Assembly: GCA_013298525.1 (NCBI GenBank)
Contig: JAAFHW010000020.1
Coordinates: 1-38,008 of the forward strand
DNA length: 38,008 nt
Origin: Flavobacteriia bacterium
GTDB lineage: Bacteria > Bacteroidota > Bacteroidia > Flavobacteriales > Flavobacteriaceae
Reading direction: 5' to 3'
Shown here in pieces: positions 1-8,686 of the stretch (within the stretch, counting starts at the first letter, position 1; the number at the start of each line of letters is the position of its first letter). The notes under the pieces are model-generated. The model worked only from the letters and a program-made list of their open reading frames with translations, was not told where the DNA came from and made no database searches. Made by a program: the position numbers and the translations under genes.

Positions 1-1391
1 TCATAATCGTTCCAAATTTTAGTTGAATCTTGCTTTGAATAATTGAATTGTTTTTGCCAACCCCAATTTTTCCAGCCTTCGTCATTTTCATTATTGCCAC
101 ACCAAAGCGCAATACTTGGATGATTTTGCAAACGAGTTACATTGTCGATTACTTCATTTTTTACATTATCAAGAAATTCCTCATCGCCAGGATACATGGC
201 GCATGCAAACATAAAGTCTTGCCAAACTAAAATTCCGTTTTTATCACATTCATCATAAAAAGTATCTTCTGCATAAACGCCTCCACCCCAAACTCTCAGC
301 ATGTTCATATTAGCAGCAACAGCGTTTTGTACAATGTCTTTGTATGTAGAAGTTGTTGCTCTTGGTAAAAAACTATCCGGCGGAATATAATTTGCACCTT
401 TCATGAAAACTGGTTTTCCGTTTAATTTGAAATAAAAACTTTTACCTATGCCGTCTTTTTCTTGAATTAACTCGATGGTTCTTAATCCAATATTTAATTT
501 TTTGAGAGATAATGGAACTTTACTTTTGGATAAACTAATTTCAAATGGATAGAGGTTTGCTTTTCCTAAACCATTCGTCCACCAAAGTTTTGGGTTTTTA
601 ATTTCATATGGAAAATCTATTGAATTTATTCCTTTTTTTAACTCAAGATCTTTTTGAACTCCATTAATTTTTAAATCATAATTTCCTGCAAATTGGCAAT
701 CTATAGTTACTTTAAAATTCAATTTTGCAGTAACTTCATTTAATTCTTCTTGTTCATATTTTACATTTTCTAATGTAGCATTATTCCAAAAAAGAAGTTT
801 TATTGGTCTATAAATTCCTGAAGTTACAAATCGTGGTCCCCAATCCCAACCGAAATGATATTGCGCTTTTCTTGAAAAAATTCGTTCCTTTTCTGGCAAT
901 GTGTAAGGCAACTTTTTGGCTTGAGCTTTTCCAATTTCAACAGCCGATTTGAAAACAATTTTTAGATTATTTTTACCAACTTTCAAATTGTTTTTCACAT
1001 CAACTTTCCATGTGCGAAACATATTATTGGCGTCCAAAATCTTTTTATTATTCAAAAAGACTTCGGCATAAGTATCTAATCCTTCAAATTGTAAAATGGT
1101 GTTTTGATTTTTTAATTCCTCTTTTGAAATTTTAAAACTTGTTTGATATTCCCAAGTTTCATTTTCAATCCATTGCAAGTCTTTTTCGTTGTTTCCGAAG
1201 AAAGGATTTGGGATAATTTTGTTGTTGCATAAATCGGTGTGAACAGTTCCAGGAACTTTCGCAGGAAGCCAATTGGAATCCGATATTTTTTTGAAACTCC
1301 AATTTTCAGAATTCAAATTTCGCTCAGAATTTTGCGACCATAAAATTAATGGTAACAGCATTAGAATTAAAAATTTAAATTGGATCTTCAT
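1..1391 (-). CDS. Beta-mannosidase, GH2 family (partial, C-terminus beyond left edge)
   Basis: Exported glycoside hydrolase expected to remove beta-linked mannose from non-reducing ends, e.g. the Man-beta-1,4-GlcNAc of an N-glycan core. The start ATG (1389-1391) begins a signal peptide (MKIQFKFLILMLLPLILWSQ), followed by a GH2 sugar-binding jelly roll with typical phrases (VPGTVHTDL around residue 50; FHFGWDWGP-like YHFGWDWGPR near 180), an immunoglobulin-like domain, and the start of the TIM barrel (MKGANYIPPD; MLRVWGGGVYAED). The general acid/base is seen in WCGNNEN, Glu at about residue 435. About 463 residues are present; family members have roughly 800-850, so the nucleophile lies outside the window. 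The ATG overlaps the stop of the upstream CutC gene in a TAATG junction, indicating translational coupling. Beta-mannosidase is favoured over beta-galactosidase by these motifs, but substrate is inferred. Confidence 0.9.
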   Translation of the reverse strand, partial: MKIQFKFLILMLLPLILWSQNSERNLNSENWSFKKISDSNWLPAKVPGTVHTDLCNNKIIPNPFFGNNEKDLQWIENETWEYQTSFKISKEELKNQNTILQFEGLDTYAEVFLNNKKILDANNMFRTWKVDVKNNLKVGKNNLKIVFKSAVEIGKAQAKKLPYTLPEKERIFSRKAQYHFGWDWGPRFVTSGIYRPIKLLFWNNATLENVKYEQEELNEVTAKLNFKVTIDCQFAGNYDLKINGVQKDLELKKGINSIDFPYEIKNPKLWWTNGLGKANLYPFEISLSKSKVPLSLKKLNIGLRTIELIQEKDGIGKSFYFKLNGKPVFMKGANYIPPDSFLPRATTSTYKDIVQNAVAANMNMLRVWGGGVYAEDTFYDECDKNGILVWQDFMFACAMYPGDEEFLDNVKNEVIDNVTRLQNHPSIALWCGNNENDEGWKNWGWQKQFNYSKQDSTKIWNDY

Positions 1392-2059
1392 TACTTTAAA
1401 TTACTTTTTAATTTGAAAATTTCTTCTGGATTTGCAATTAGAGTTCCATCAGTAATAGCTGAAGAATGATAGAAAGTGGCTTGTGTTATTTCTTGAACAT
1501 GATTGATATTTGTAGAACGCAATCCACCACCAGGCATAATTGTAATTCTATTTTGTGCTCTAAGAACCAATTTTTTAAGAACATCTATGCCATCCATAAC
1601 ATTGGAATGCGTTCCTGATGTTAGAATAGTCGAAAATCCACAAGAAATAACATCTTCCAATGCTTGTTCAAAATTTATAATTTCGTCAAAGGCACGATGA
1701 AATGTGCAAGGAAAAGGCTTAGCCAAATCGACTAATTCAGTATTTCTTTTAACATCTATATTGTTATTTTCATCTAAAATTCCAAAAACAAAACCATTGA
1801 TATATAGTTTTTTGAATTCCGTTATTTCCAATTTCATTTGTTCGAATTCGGTATCAGAATAAACGAAATCTCCACCACGTGGTCGAATCATTACATTCAA
1901 ATCGATATCGATTAATTGTCTTACTTTAGTGGTGACTTCAAAGTTTGGAGTAGTTCCGCCAACTTCAATTCCTTCACACAACTCCACTCTATCAGCGCCA
2001 TTTTGATGTGCAATTACGGCTGATTCTAAATTAAAACATGCTATTTCTAATTTGTTCAT
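1391..2059 (-). CDS. cutC: CutC family TIM-barrel protein
   Basis: 222-residue cytoplasmic protein of the CutC family, historically annotated as copper homeostasis although the biochemical role of bacterial CutC is unsettled. The N-terminus carries the family signature (LEIACFNLESAVIAHQNGAD, then RVELCEG), followed by VMIRPRGGDF, TFHRAFDE, TILTSGTHSN and a glycine-rich phosphate-site-like IMPGGGLRSTNI loop near residue 175, all as expected for this TIM barrel. It is a little shorter than E. coli CutC (about 248 residues). There is no signal peptide, unlike its three exported operon partners. It overlaps both neighbours by one base (TAATG at each end), so it is translated as part of the glycosylasparaginase-mannosidase operon. 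That context suggests a role in handling a sugar released from glycans rather than copper; this is inference. Confidence 0.88.
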   Translation of the reverse strand: MNKLEIACFNLESAVIAHQNGADRVELCEGIEVGGTTPNFEVTTKVRQLIDIDLNVMIRPRGGDFVYSDTEFEQMKLEITEFKKLYINGFVFGILDENNNIDVKRNTELVDLAKPFPCTFHRAFDEIINFEQALEDVISCGFSTILTSGTHSNVMDGIDVLKKLVLRAQNRITIMPGGGLRSTNINHVQEITQATFYHSSAITDGTLIANPEEIFKLKSNLK

Positions 2060-3051
2060 TACTTCAAATAATAAGCCGCGTCAATTAATTTATTTCCAGA
2101 ATTATCGTTAACTGCATAATTAAATCCGCTTTGAATACAATAAGAACCATATTGTCCTTTTTTATTTAAAGCAATAAAACCTACTTGAATATCTTTGAGT
2201 TCTTTTCCTCGATTTTTAGTCAATTTTACAATTCTCTCCACTGCTTCTTCACAAGCTTTTTGAGGCGATTTTCCTTGACGCATCAATTCAACTACTAAAT
2301 GACATCCTGTAATTCTAATAACTTCTTCTCCGTGACCTGTAGCCGTTGCCGCACCGATTTCGTTATCTACATATAATCCTGCGCCAATAATTGGTGAATC
2401 TCCAACTCTTCCATGCATTTTAAAAGCCATTCCGCTTGTCGTACATGCTCCAGATAAATTTCCGTGAGCATCTAAAGCAATCATTCCGATAGTATCGTGA
2501 TTTTCTATGTTTGCAATTGGTTTGTATTGACTGGTTTTAAGCCATTCTTTCCATTCTTTTTCTGATGCTTCTACTAACAAATTTTCTTTTTTGAATCCTT
2601 GAGAAAGAGCAAATTGTAATGCGCCATCACCAACTAACATTACGTGTGGCGTTTTTTCCATAACAGCTCTTGCTACAGAAATTGGATGTTTAATGTGTTC
2701 TAAACAAGCAACCGAACCAATATTTGAAAACTCATCCATAATGCAAGAATCAAGAGTAACCCTTCCGTCTCTGTCTGGTCTTCCGCCATAGCCAACACTT
2801 CTTTCGTTTGGATCGCCTTCAGGAATTTTCACTCCAGCTTCGACAGCATCTAAAGCTCTTCCATTATTTTTTAGGATTTCCCATGCGGCTCCATTGGCTT
2901 GAACTCCGAAATTCCAAGTAGAAATGACGATTGGTTTATTTATTTTACCTTCATCAAATAAAACCTCATCTTCTTTTGATTTGAACGAATTCAAAGCAAT
3001 GGCTACCGAACCAATTGCAGCAGTTTTTATAAAATTTCTACGATTTGCCAT
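2059..3051 (-). CDS. N4-(beta-N-acetylglucosaminyl)-L-asparaginase (glycosylasparaginase)
   Basis: Ntn-hydrolase that cleaves the GlcNAc-asparagine bond left after an N-glycan and its peptide have been trimmed. The start at 3049-3051 was chosen because it opens a twin-arginine-type signal (NRRNFIKTAAIG) that fits periplasmic export; a longer reading frame upstream runs into the GH20 gene and is not needed. The 330-residue precursor has the autoproteolysis site in NHDTIGMIALD: cleavage before Thr187 would free the N-terminal nucleophile of the beta subunit. Further family blocks are SVGYGGRPDRDG (near 85-96), GDSPIIGAGLYVDN and TATGHGEE. This matches flavobacterial glycosylasparaginase rather than plain isoaspartyl peptidase. 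It starts 10 bases after the GH20 gene and its stop overlaps the CutC start (TAATG). Confidence 0.92.
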   Translation of the reverse strand: MANRRNFIKTAAIGSVAIALNSFKSKEDEVLFDEGKINKPIVISTWNFGVQANGAAWEILKNNGRALDAVEAGVKIPEGDPNERSVGYGGRPDRDGRVTLDSCIMDEFSNIGSVACLEHIKHPISVARAVMEKTPHVMLVGDGALQFALSQGFKKENLLVEASEKEWKEWLKTSQYKPIANIENHDTIGMIALDAHGNLSGACTTSGMAFKMHGRVGDSPIIGAGLYVDNEIGAATATGHGEEVIRITGCHLVVELMRQGKSPQKACEEAVERIVKLTKNRGKELKDIQVGFIALNKKGQYGSYCIQSGFNYAVNDNSGNKLIDAAYYLK

Positions 3052-3061
3052 ACTTATTTTT

Positions 3062-5329
3062 TTATTCCACACCAATTTCATCAATAAACAACCATGCACT
3101 TGAACCAGCGCCTGGATTTCCTTCCGGAATTTTACCCAGATTTGAAGCAATAACTTTAATGTATTTTGTTTTTTTGGAATTTACTTCAATTGTAATTTCT
3201 CCTCTTTTTTCAATAATCTCTTTAGCTGAAATTGATTGCAAACTTTTGAAATTTACACCATCTTCTGATAGTAAAAATTCAATACTTTTTGGAAAATAAA
3301 TCCAACTTCCTTCATTAGCTAAACTACTTATTGAAACTTTATTTATAACCTCAACTTTTCCAAAATCGATGATTGCAACCATGTCTTTACCTGAAAATCC
3401 GAGCCAATCTCGGCCAAACTTTTGTCTATCACCAATAACTCCATCAACTAATGTAAAAGCACCATTTGCAGCATAACTTTCGCTTGGTTGGTTTTGTAAA
3501 GAAATCTTTTTGCCAGTTGCCTTATTTATAGAAAAAGATTGTTCAATGGTTGCGCTTTTTTGCTCTCCGTTTTCAAAATAAGCGGCTTTAATTGTTTGAC
3601 TTTTTGTTATAGGAATTGGATTTTGATAGCTATTAGAATTTAAACTAGGATTAGAACCATCAGAAGTATATCTGATTCCTTCTTGATTTTTAGAGGATTT
3701 TATTGAAAATAGAATGTTTTTATCAACTTCTGACTGACTTATTTTGGAAGTTAATTCGAAAATTGCCTTGCTGTAATTGATTTTATTTTCTTCAAAATAT
3801 TGAAAATGCTGTATCATTCTATCTTGAAAATCTTTATATTTTTCAGTATTAGATGTGCCCCAAAGTACTTCTGAAAGCGCCAACATTCTTGGAAAAATCA
3901 TGTACTCAACTTTATTGGCATCTTCCATGTATTCGGTCCAAACATTTCCTTGTGCGCCCAAAATATAGTTGGCTTCGTTTTTATTTAGAGTTGTTGGTGT
4001 TGGATTAAAACCATACACTTTTTCAACTGTTGTGAAACCACCGATGGCTAATGGTTCATTTTTAGGTTCACCTTGATAATGGTCAAAATAGCAATGTGAT
4101 CCTGGTGTCATTACTACAAAATGATTTTGTTTAGCCGCTTCAATTCCTCCTTTTGTTCCGCGCCAACTCATTACAGCAGCATTTGGCGCCAAACCACCTT
4201 CGAGAATTTCATCCCAACCCATTATTTTTCTTCCTCTGCTGTTTACAAATTTTTCAATTCTTCGAATAAAATAACTTTGTAGTTCATGCTCGTCTTTCAA
4301 ACCTTCTCTTTTTATCACAGATTGGCAATTTGCACATTTTTTCCAACGAGTTTTCGGACACTCATCTCCACCAATGTGGATATATTCCGATGGAAATAAA
4401 GTCAACACTTCTGATAAAATATTTTCTAGGAATTCGAAAGTTTCTTCTTTTGGACAAAACACATCATCTAAAACACCCCATTTTAATGCTACTTCAAATG
4501 GTCCGCCAGTACATGAATATTGAGGATATGAAGCTAATGCAGCTACTGCATGTCCAGGCATTTCAATTTCAGGAACTACAGTAATGTGACGTTCTGTTGC
4601 ATAAGCTACAATTTCTTTTATTTCCTCTTGGGTGTAGAAACCACCATAAGGTTTATCATCAAATTTTTGTTCTCTGTAGTGACCAATCATCGACCCTTTT
4701 CGCCATGCTCCGATTTCGGTAAGTTTTGGGTATTTCTTTATTTCAATACGCCAACCTTGATCATCGGTCAAATGCCAATGGAAAACATTCATTTTGTATC
4801 TAGCGAGATAATCAATATACTTTTTAATAAACTCTTTTGGAAAGAAATGTCGGCTTACATCAAGGTGCATTCCGCGCCATTTGTATTTTGAGTAGTCATT
4901 TATCTGTAAACAAGGTATTGAGATATTATTCTTTTTATCAGAAGGAATTAATTGTAAAAGTGTTTGAATTCCATAAAAAATACCTTGATTTGAAAATGAT
5001 GTTATTGTGATTTTACTATTTGAAACATTTAATTCATAGTGTTCTTTATCAAAATTTATAGTGTCTGGAAGTTTCATTATAAGCTGAATACTATTTGAAC
5101 TATAAACTTCACTTATACTTAAATCTAATCCTGATTTTGATTTAAGTATTTCTTTCAAATATTTTGCTTCAAAAGAATTTTCAGAAGCTTGTATTGTAGT
5201 TTTATCATTAAGTACAAAACTTCCTGAGCCTAACTCTACTTGAGAAGGATATGGAATTATAGGTAATTGATTTTGCGAAAAAACAGTGTTGAAAATCAAT
5301 AGTAGTAAAAATAGAAATTTCTTTTTCAT
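3062..5329 (-). CDS. Beta-N-acetylhexosaminidase, GH20, with C-terminal discoidin-like domain
   Basis: Exported exo-hexosaminidase that removes terminal beta-GlcNAc or GalNAc by substrate-assisted catalysis. 755 residues: signal peptide (1-19, ending VFSQ), GH20b domain (about 20-145), GH20 TIM barrel (about 148-490) with HWHLTDDQGWRIE (184-196), EIEMPGH (254-260) and the catalytic Asp322-Glu323 pair in HIGGDECPKTRW, then a chitobiase-type C-terminal segment (GIRYTSDGSNPS) and a F5/8 type C (discoidin-like) domain (about 620-755) that could bind carbohydrate. It is the first gene of the minus-strand operon leading into glycosylasparaginase, CutC and beta-mannosidase. Upstream lies the terminator of hppA; no clear TAnnTTTG box was found between them (the best is TAAATTTA). 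The reaction is secure, the natural substrate is inferred from its neighbours. Confidence 0.95.
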   Translation of the reverse strand: MKKKFLFLLLLIFNTVFSQNQLPIIPYPSQVELGSGSFVLNDKTTIQASENSFEAKYLKEILKSKSGLDLSISEVYSSNSIQLIMKLPDTINFDKEHYELNVSNSKITITSFSNQGIFYGIQTLLQLIPSDKKNNISIPCLQINDYSKYKWRGMHLDVSRHFFPKEFIKKYIDYLARYKMNVFHWHLTDDQGWRIEIKKYPKLTEIGAWRKGSMIGHYREQKFDDKPYGGFYTQEEIKEIVAYATERHITVVPEIEMPGHAVAALASYPQYSCTGGPFEVALKWGVLDDVFCPKEETFEFLENILSEVLTLFPSEYIHIGGDECPKTRWKKCANCQSVIKREGLKDEHELQSYFIRRIEKFVNSRGRKIMGWDEILEGGLAPNAAVMSWRGTKGGIEAAKQNHFVVMTPGSHCYFDHYQGEPKNEPLAIGGFTTVEKVYGFNPTPTTLNKNEANYILGAQGNVWTEYMEDANKVEYMIFPRMLALSEVLWGTSNTEKYKDFQDRMIQHFQYFEENKINYSKAIFELTSKISQSEVDKNILFSIKSSKNQEGIRYTSDGSNPSLNSNSYQNPIPITKSQTIKAAYFENGEQKSATIEQSFSINKATGKKISLQNQPSESYAANGAFTLVDGVIGDRQKFGRDWLGFSGKDMVAIIDFGKVEVINKVSISSLANEGSWIYFPKSIEFLLSEDGVNFKSLQSISAKEIIEKRGEITIEVNSKKTKYIKVIASNLGKIPEGNPGAGSSAWLFIDEIGVE

Positions 5330-5373
5330 GCAATTTTGAATTTATCAATGGCTAAATTTACATAAAAAAAGTC

Positions 5374-5405
5374 AAAAAAAATGCCCCACTTTCGTGAGGC
5401 ATTTT
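5374..5405 (-). terminator. Rho-independent terminator of hppA
   Basis: Hairpin with arms 5379-5389 and 5394-5404 (AAATGCC/GGCATTT plus CAC/GTG, one C-A mismatch, four-base loop TTTC). Read on the minus strand it is followed by a U run (complement of 5374-5380), directly downstream of the hppA stop at 5426. Confidence 0.85.
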
Positions 5406-5425
5406 ATATAAAACATTTTATTCTA

Positions 5426-8020
5426 TTATTTTAAAGCGTCAACTTTAGCTTTTACTTCAGCTTCAGTTCCTTCAATAATTTCTTCCGTTACTTTACCATT
5501 ATTTGTTTTAGTAACAGTAGCTTTAACTTTATCATTACTTACTTTTTCCATGATAACTTTAACTGAAATATTTTCTTTTACTTCACCTTTAAATTTACCA
5601 TTTTCATCGTACATAGCCATACATTTAGCTTTGTCTTCATCTGAACAACCATTTTCGTCACACATTGCTGCACACTCTTCTTTGGTCATTGTAGCACATT
5701 TGCTCATATCACATTTTCCTGCAGCAGCTCCTTTAACTTCACATGAAGCGTTTGTACATCCTTTTTCTTCACACTCTTCTTTGCTCATTGAAGCACATTG
5801 TTCAGTAGCAGCACAACATGATGCTTTTGCATCATCAGAATGTCCGCTTCCTAAAATTGGAGCTATTACTAAACCAATTAAACAAGTTAATTTGATTAAG
5901 ATGTTCATAGATGGACCTGAAGTATCTTTAAATGGATCTCCAACAGTATCTCCAGTTACAGCAGCTTTGTGAGCATCAGAACCTTTGAAAGTCATTTCTC
6001 CATTGATTTCAACACCAGCTTCGAAAGATTTTTTAGCATTATCCCAAGCACCACCAGCATTGTTTTGGAACACAGCCCAAAGTACACCAGAAACTGTTAC
6101 TCCAGCCATATAACCACCTAACATTTCGGCAATTAATTGGTTGTTATCTCCGTAAACTAATTTACCTAATAGTACAATTGCAATTGGGAAACCAATAGTT
6201 AAGATTCCTGGCAACATCATTTCACGTAATGCAGCTTTTGTAGAAATTTCAACACATTTACCATATTCAGGTTTTCCAGTTCCTTCCATAATTCCTGGAA
6301 TTTCTTTGAACTGACGACGTACTTCATATACCATGTCCATTGCAGCTTTACCAACAGAATTCATTGCTAAAGCAGAGAACACTACAGGAATCATACCTCC
6401 AACAAATAACATTGCTAATACTGGAGCTTTGAAGATGTTGATACCATCAATTCCTGTGAAAGTTACATAAGCAGCAAATAAAGCTAATGATGTTAAAGCA
6501 GCAGAAGCGATTGCAAAACCTTTTCCTGTTGCAGCAGTTGTATTACCAACTGAATCTAAAATATCTGTTCTTGTACGAACTTCTTTTGGTAATTCACTCA
6601 TTTCAGCGATACCACCAGCGTTATCCGAGATTGGTCCGAAAGCATCAATTGCTAATTGCATAGCCGTTGTAGCCATCATAGCTGAGGCTGCAAGAGCAAC
6701 TCCGTAGAAACCAGCACAAGCATACGATGACCAAATAGCAGCTGCAAATAATAAAACTGTTGGGAAAGTAGAAATCATTCCCGTAGCTAAACCAGCAATT
6801 ACGTTTGTTCCTGCACCAGTTGATGATTTTTGTACAATTGCCAAAACTGGTTTTGTACCTAAACCTGTATAATATTCGGTTACTGAAGATATTGTTCCAC
6901 CAACAATTAATCCAATAATTGTTGCATAAAAAACTCTCATTGAAGAAATTTCTTTTAATCCTTCACCATAAAATTCCATTTTCATAGTTGCAGGTAGCAT
7001 GTATTGGACTAAAAAGAAACAAGCTACTAATGTTAAACCAATAGAAACCCAGTTTCCAATGTTTAATGCTTTTTGAACTTGAGCTTCTTTAGCATCATCA
7101 CTAGAGATTTTTACTAACATTGTACCGATGATTGAGAATAAAATTCCGAAACCAGCGATAGCCATTGGTAACAAAATTGGTCCGATTCCACCAAAAGCAT
7201 CTTCGATTTTACCGCCCATATCTTTAATTACATAGTTACCTAAAACCATTGCAGCAAGAACTGTAGCTACATAAGAACCAAATAAATCGGCACCCATACC
7301 AGCAACGTCACCTACGTTATCTCCAACGTTATCTGCAATTGTAGCAGGATTTCTTGGATCATCTTCTGGAATTCCAGCTTCAACTTTACCTACTAAGTCA
7401 GCACCTACGTCAGCAGCTTTTGTATAAATACCACCACCAACACGAGCAAACAATGCAATAGATTCAGCTCCAAGAGAGAAACCTGCAAGCGTTTCAAGAA
7501 CAACTGTCATATCTTCAGTGTTTGTCCAAACGCCACCAGGCATAAAATATCTAAATAGTAAAATGAAGAATCCTGTTAAACCTAAAACTGCTAAACCAGC
7601 AACTCCAAGTCCCATTACAGTACCACCACCAAAAGAAACTTTTAATGCTTGTGGCAAACTTGTACGAGCAGCTTGAGTTGTTCTTACGTTAGTTTTAGTT
7701 GCAATTTTCATACCCATGTTTCCAGCTAAAGCCGAAAAGAAAGCACCGAAAATAAACGCAATAACAATTAATAAGTGAGTTTTAACACCAGGCAAGAACG
7801 TGATACCAGCTAAAACCACACTTGCAATAAGTACGAAAACTGCTAATAATCTGTATTCTGCTTTAAGGAAAGCCAAGGCACCTTCGTAGATGTAATCTGA
7901 AATTTCTTTCATTTTTCCATCACCTGCATCTTGTTTTAAAACCCAAGATCTTTTGATTGCCATAAAAGCTAATCCAATTAATGCCATTACAATAGGCACA
8001 TAAATCATCATTGATTCCAT
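5426..8020 (-). CDS. hppA: Membrane-bound ion-translocating pyrophosphatase with Cys-rich C-terminal extension
   Basis: Integral membrane pump that couples PPi hydrolysis to H+ (or Na+) export. The core (about residues 1-730) has around 16 membrane spans and all catalytic blocks: DVGADLVGKVEAGIPEDDPR, DNVGDNVGD, SDNAGGIAEM and GDTVGDPFKDTSGPSMN. GNTTAA near residues 492-497 has Ala where K+-independent enzymes have Lys, so this should be the K+-dependent type; whether it moves H+ or Na+ cannot be decided by reading. After the last helix comes an unusual tail: about 70 residues with 12 cysteines (from about 733 to 800, with two SKEEC/TKEEC-like segments), then about 60 charged residues rich in Val/Lys. 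The start at 8018-8020 was preferred over in-frame codons up to 8065 because a TAnnTTTG promoter lies at 8054-8061. 864 residues, compared with about 700-730 for the core family. Confidence 0.95.
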   Translation of the reverse strand: MESMMIYVPIVMALIGLAFMAIKRSWVLKQDAGDGKMKEISDYIYEGALAFLKAEYRLLAVFVLIASVVLAGITFLPGVKTHLLIVIAFIFGAFFSALAGNMGMKIATKTNVRTTQAARTSLPQALKVSFGGGTVMGLGVAGLAVLGLTGFFILLFRYFMPGGVWTNTEDMTVVLETLAGFSLGAESIALFARVGGGIYTKAADVGADLVGKVEAGIPEDDPRNPATIADNVGDNVGDVAGMGADLFGSYVATVLAAMVLGNYVIKDMGGKIEDAFGGIGPILLPMAIAGFGILFSIIGTMLVKISSDDAKEAQVQKALNIGNWVSIGLTLVACFFLVQYMLPATMKMEFYGEGLKEISSMRVFYATIIGLIVGGTISSVTEYYTGLGTKPVLAIVQKSSTGAGTNVIAGLATGMISTFPTVLLFAAAIWSSYACAGFYGVALAASAMMATTAMQLAIDAFGPISDNAGGIAEMSELPKEVRTRTDILDSVGNTTAATGKGFAIASAALTSLALFAAYVTFTGIDGINIFKAPVLAMLFVGGMIPVVFSALAMNSVGKAAMDMVYEVRRQFKEIPGIMEGTGKPEYGKCVEISTKAALREMMLPGILTIGFPIAIVLLGKLVYGDNNQLIAEMLGGYMAGVTVSGVLWAVFQNNAGGAWDNAKKSFEAGVEINGEMTFKGSDAHKAAVTGDTVGDPFKDTSGPSMNILIKLTCLIGLVIAPILGSGHSDDAKASCCAATEQCASMSKEECEEKGCTNASCEVKGAAAGKCDMSKCATMTKEECAAMCDENGCSDEDKAKCMAMYDENGKFKGEVKENISVKVIMEKVSNDKVKATVTKTNNGKVTEEIIEGTEAEVKAKVDALK

Positions 8021-8053
8021 AAATATAATTTTTGTTATAAATTTTATCGGGTG

Positions 8054-8085
8054 CAAAAATAACAAAATTTTAAGAACTTATGCAA
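8054..8085 (-). promoter_or_regulatory. hppA promoter (Bacteroidota type)
   Basis: On the minus strand a -33 TTG (8083-8085) is followed after 21 bases by TATTTTTG (8054-8061), matching the Bacteroidota TTG...TAnnTTTG layout. Transcription would start near 8048, giving a leader of about 28 bases to the ATG at 8020 and ruling out the longer reading-frame start. Confidence 0.65.
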
Positions 8086-8236
8086 CTTGATTCATATTAT
8101 AAAAAGAAATGTGCTAAATTTATATAGTTAAGGCTTGAATTTTTCAATAAACATTATAAATAATTGGAATTTTGACAGAAATTATAGACTTTTGGAATGT
8201 ATAATTACCAATTCATAAAACTTAATCCAATAAAAA

Positions 8237-8686
8237 ATGAAGAGATTAGAGTTATTTTCATCAAAAGAAATCAATAGAGACTTAGGCTTATTTCTTATTA
8301 GACTAATAGTAGGATTGCTTATGGCTTTTTATGGCTACGAAAAATTAATTCATTTTAATGAAATGGCAGCTTCAGAATTTTGGACAAAAAATGTAAATTT
8401 TTTAGGAATGAGTGGATCAGTTCCATTGGCTCTAACTGTATTTGCTGAATTTTTTTGCAGCTTGTTTCTTATTGCTGGATTCTTAACAAGAATTAATTTG
8501 TTTTTCCTACTATTTTGTATGGCTTATATTTTCTTGGTGATTTTTCCATTTTCAATTTTAGATAAAGGTGATAATGGTTATCAATTTAATGATGCTTTTT
8601 TATATTTTATTATTTATCTTGGGTTATTTTTTACAGGACCAGGAAAATATAGCTTGGATCAAAAGTTATTTGGTAAAAACGATTAA
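8237..8686 (+). CDS. DoxX family membrane protein
   Basis: 149-residue protein with four predicted membrane spans (about 18-38, 62-82, 87-107 and 122-142) and the DoxX-type first helix followed by a conserved YGYEKLIHF segment. DoxX-like proteins are small inner-membrane proteins loosely linked to quinone/redox processes; the specific role here is unknown. The ATG at 8237 is the first in the frame. It is transcribed away from hppA and its 3' end overlaps the convergent AlkA-like gene by a few bases (stops at 8684-8686 and 8683-8685). No good TAnnTTTG box was found in the 170-base spacer upstream. Confidence 0.75.
   Translation: MKRLELFSSKEINRDLGLFLIRLIVGLLMAFYGYEKLIHFNEMAASEFWTKNVNFLGMSGSVPLALTVFAEFFCSLFLIAGFLTRINLFFLLFCMAYIFLVIFPFSILDKGDNGYQFNDAFLYFIIYLGLFFTGPGKYSLDQKLFGKND

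Noticed and set aside
3052..3150. Longer N-terminus for glycosylasparaginase
   Set aside because: It would overlap the GH20 gene by about 90 bases and hide the Tat-type signal; the start at 3051 fits spacing and export.
5426..5850. Cys-rich tail of hppA as a separate small gene fused by error
   Set aside because: The frame is continuous, the hppA terminator follows the tail stop, and no separate promoter or start with supporting signal is visible; a sequencing error cannot be fully excluded.
8172..8205. TTGACA and TATAAT upstream of the DoxX gene as an E. coli-type promoter
   Set aside because: The spacing is 22 bases, too long for such a promoter, and the organism appears to use TAnnTTTG boxes.
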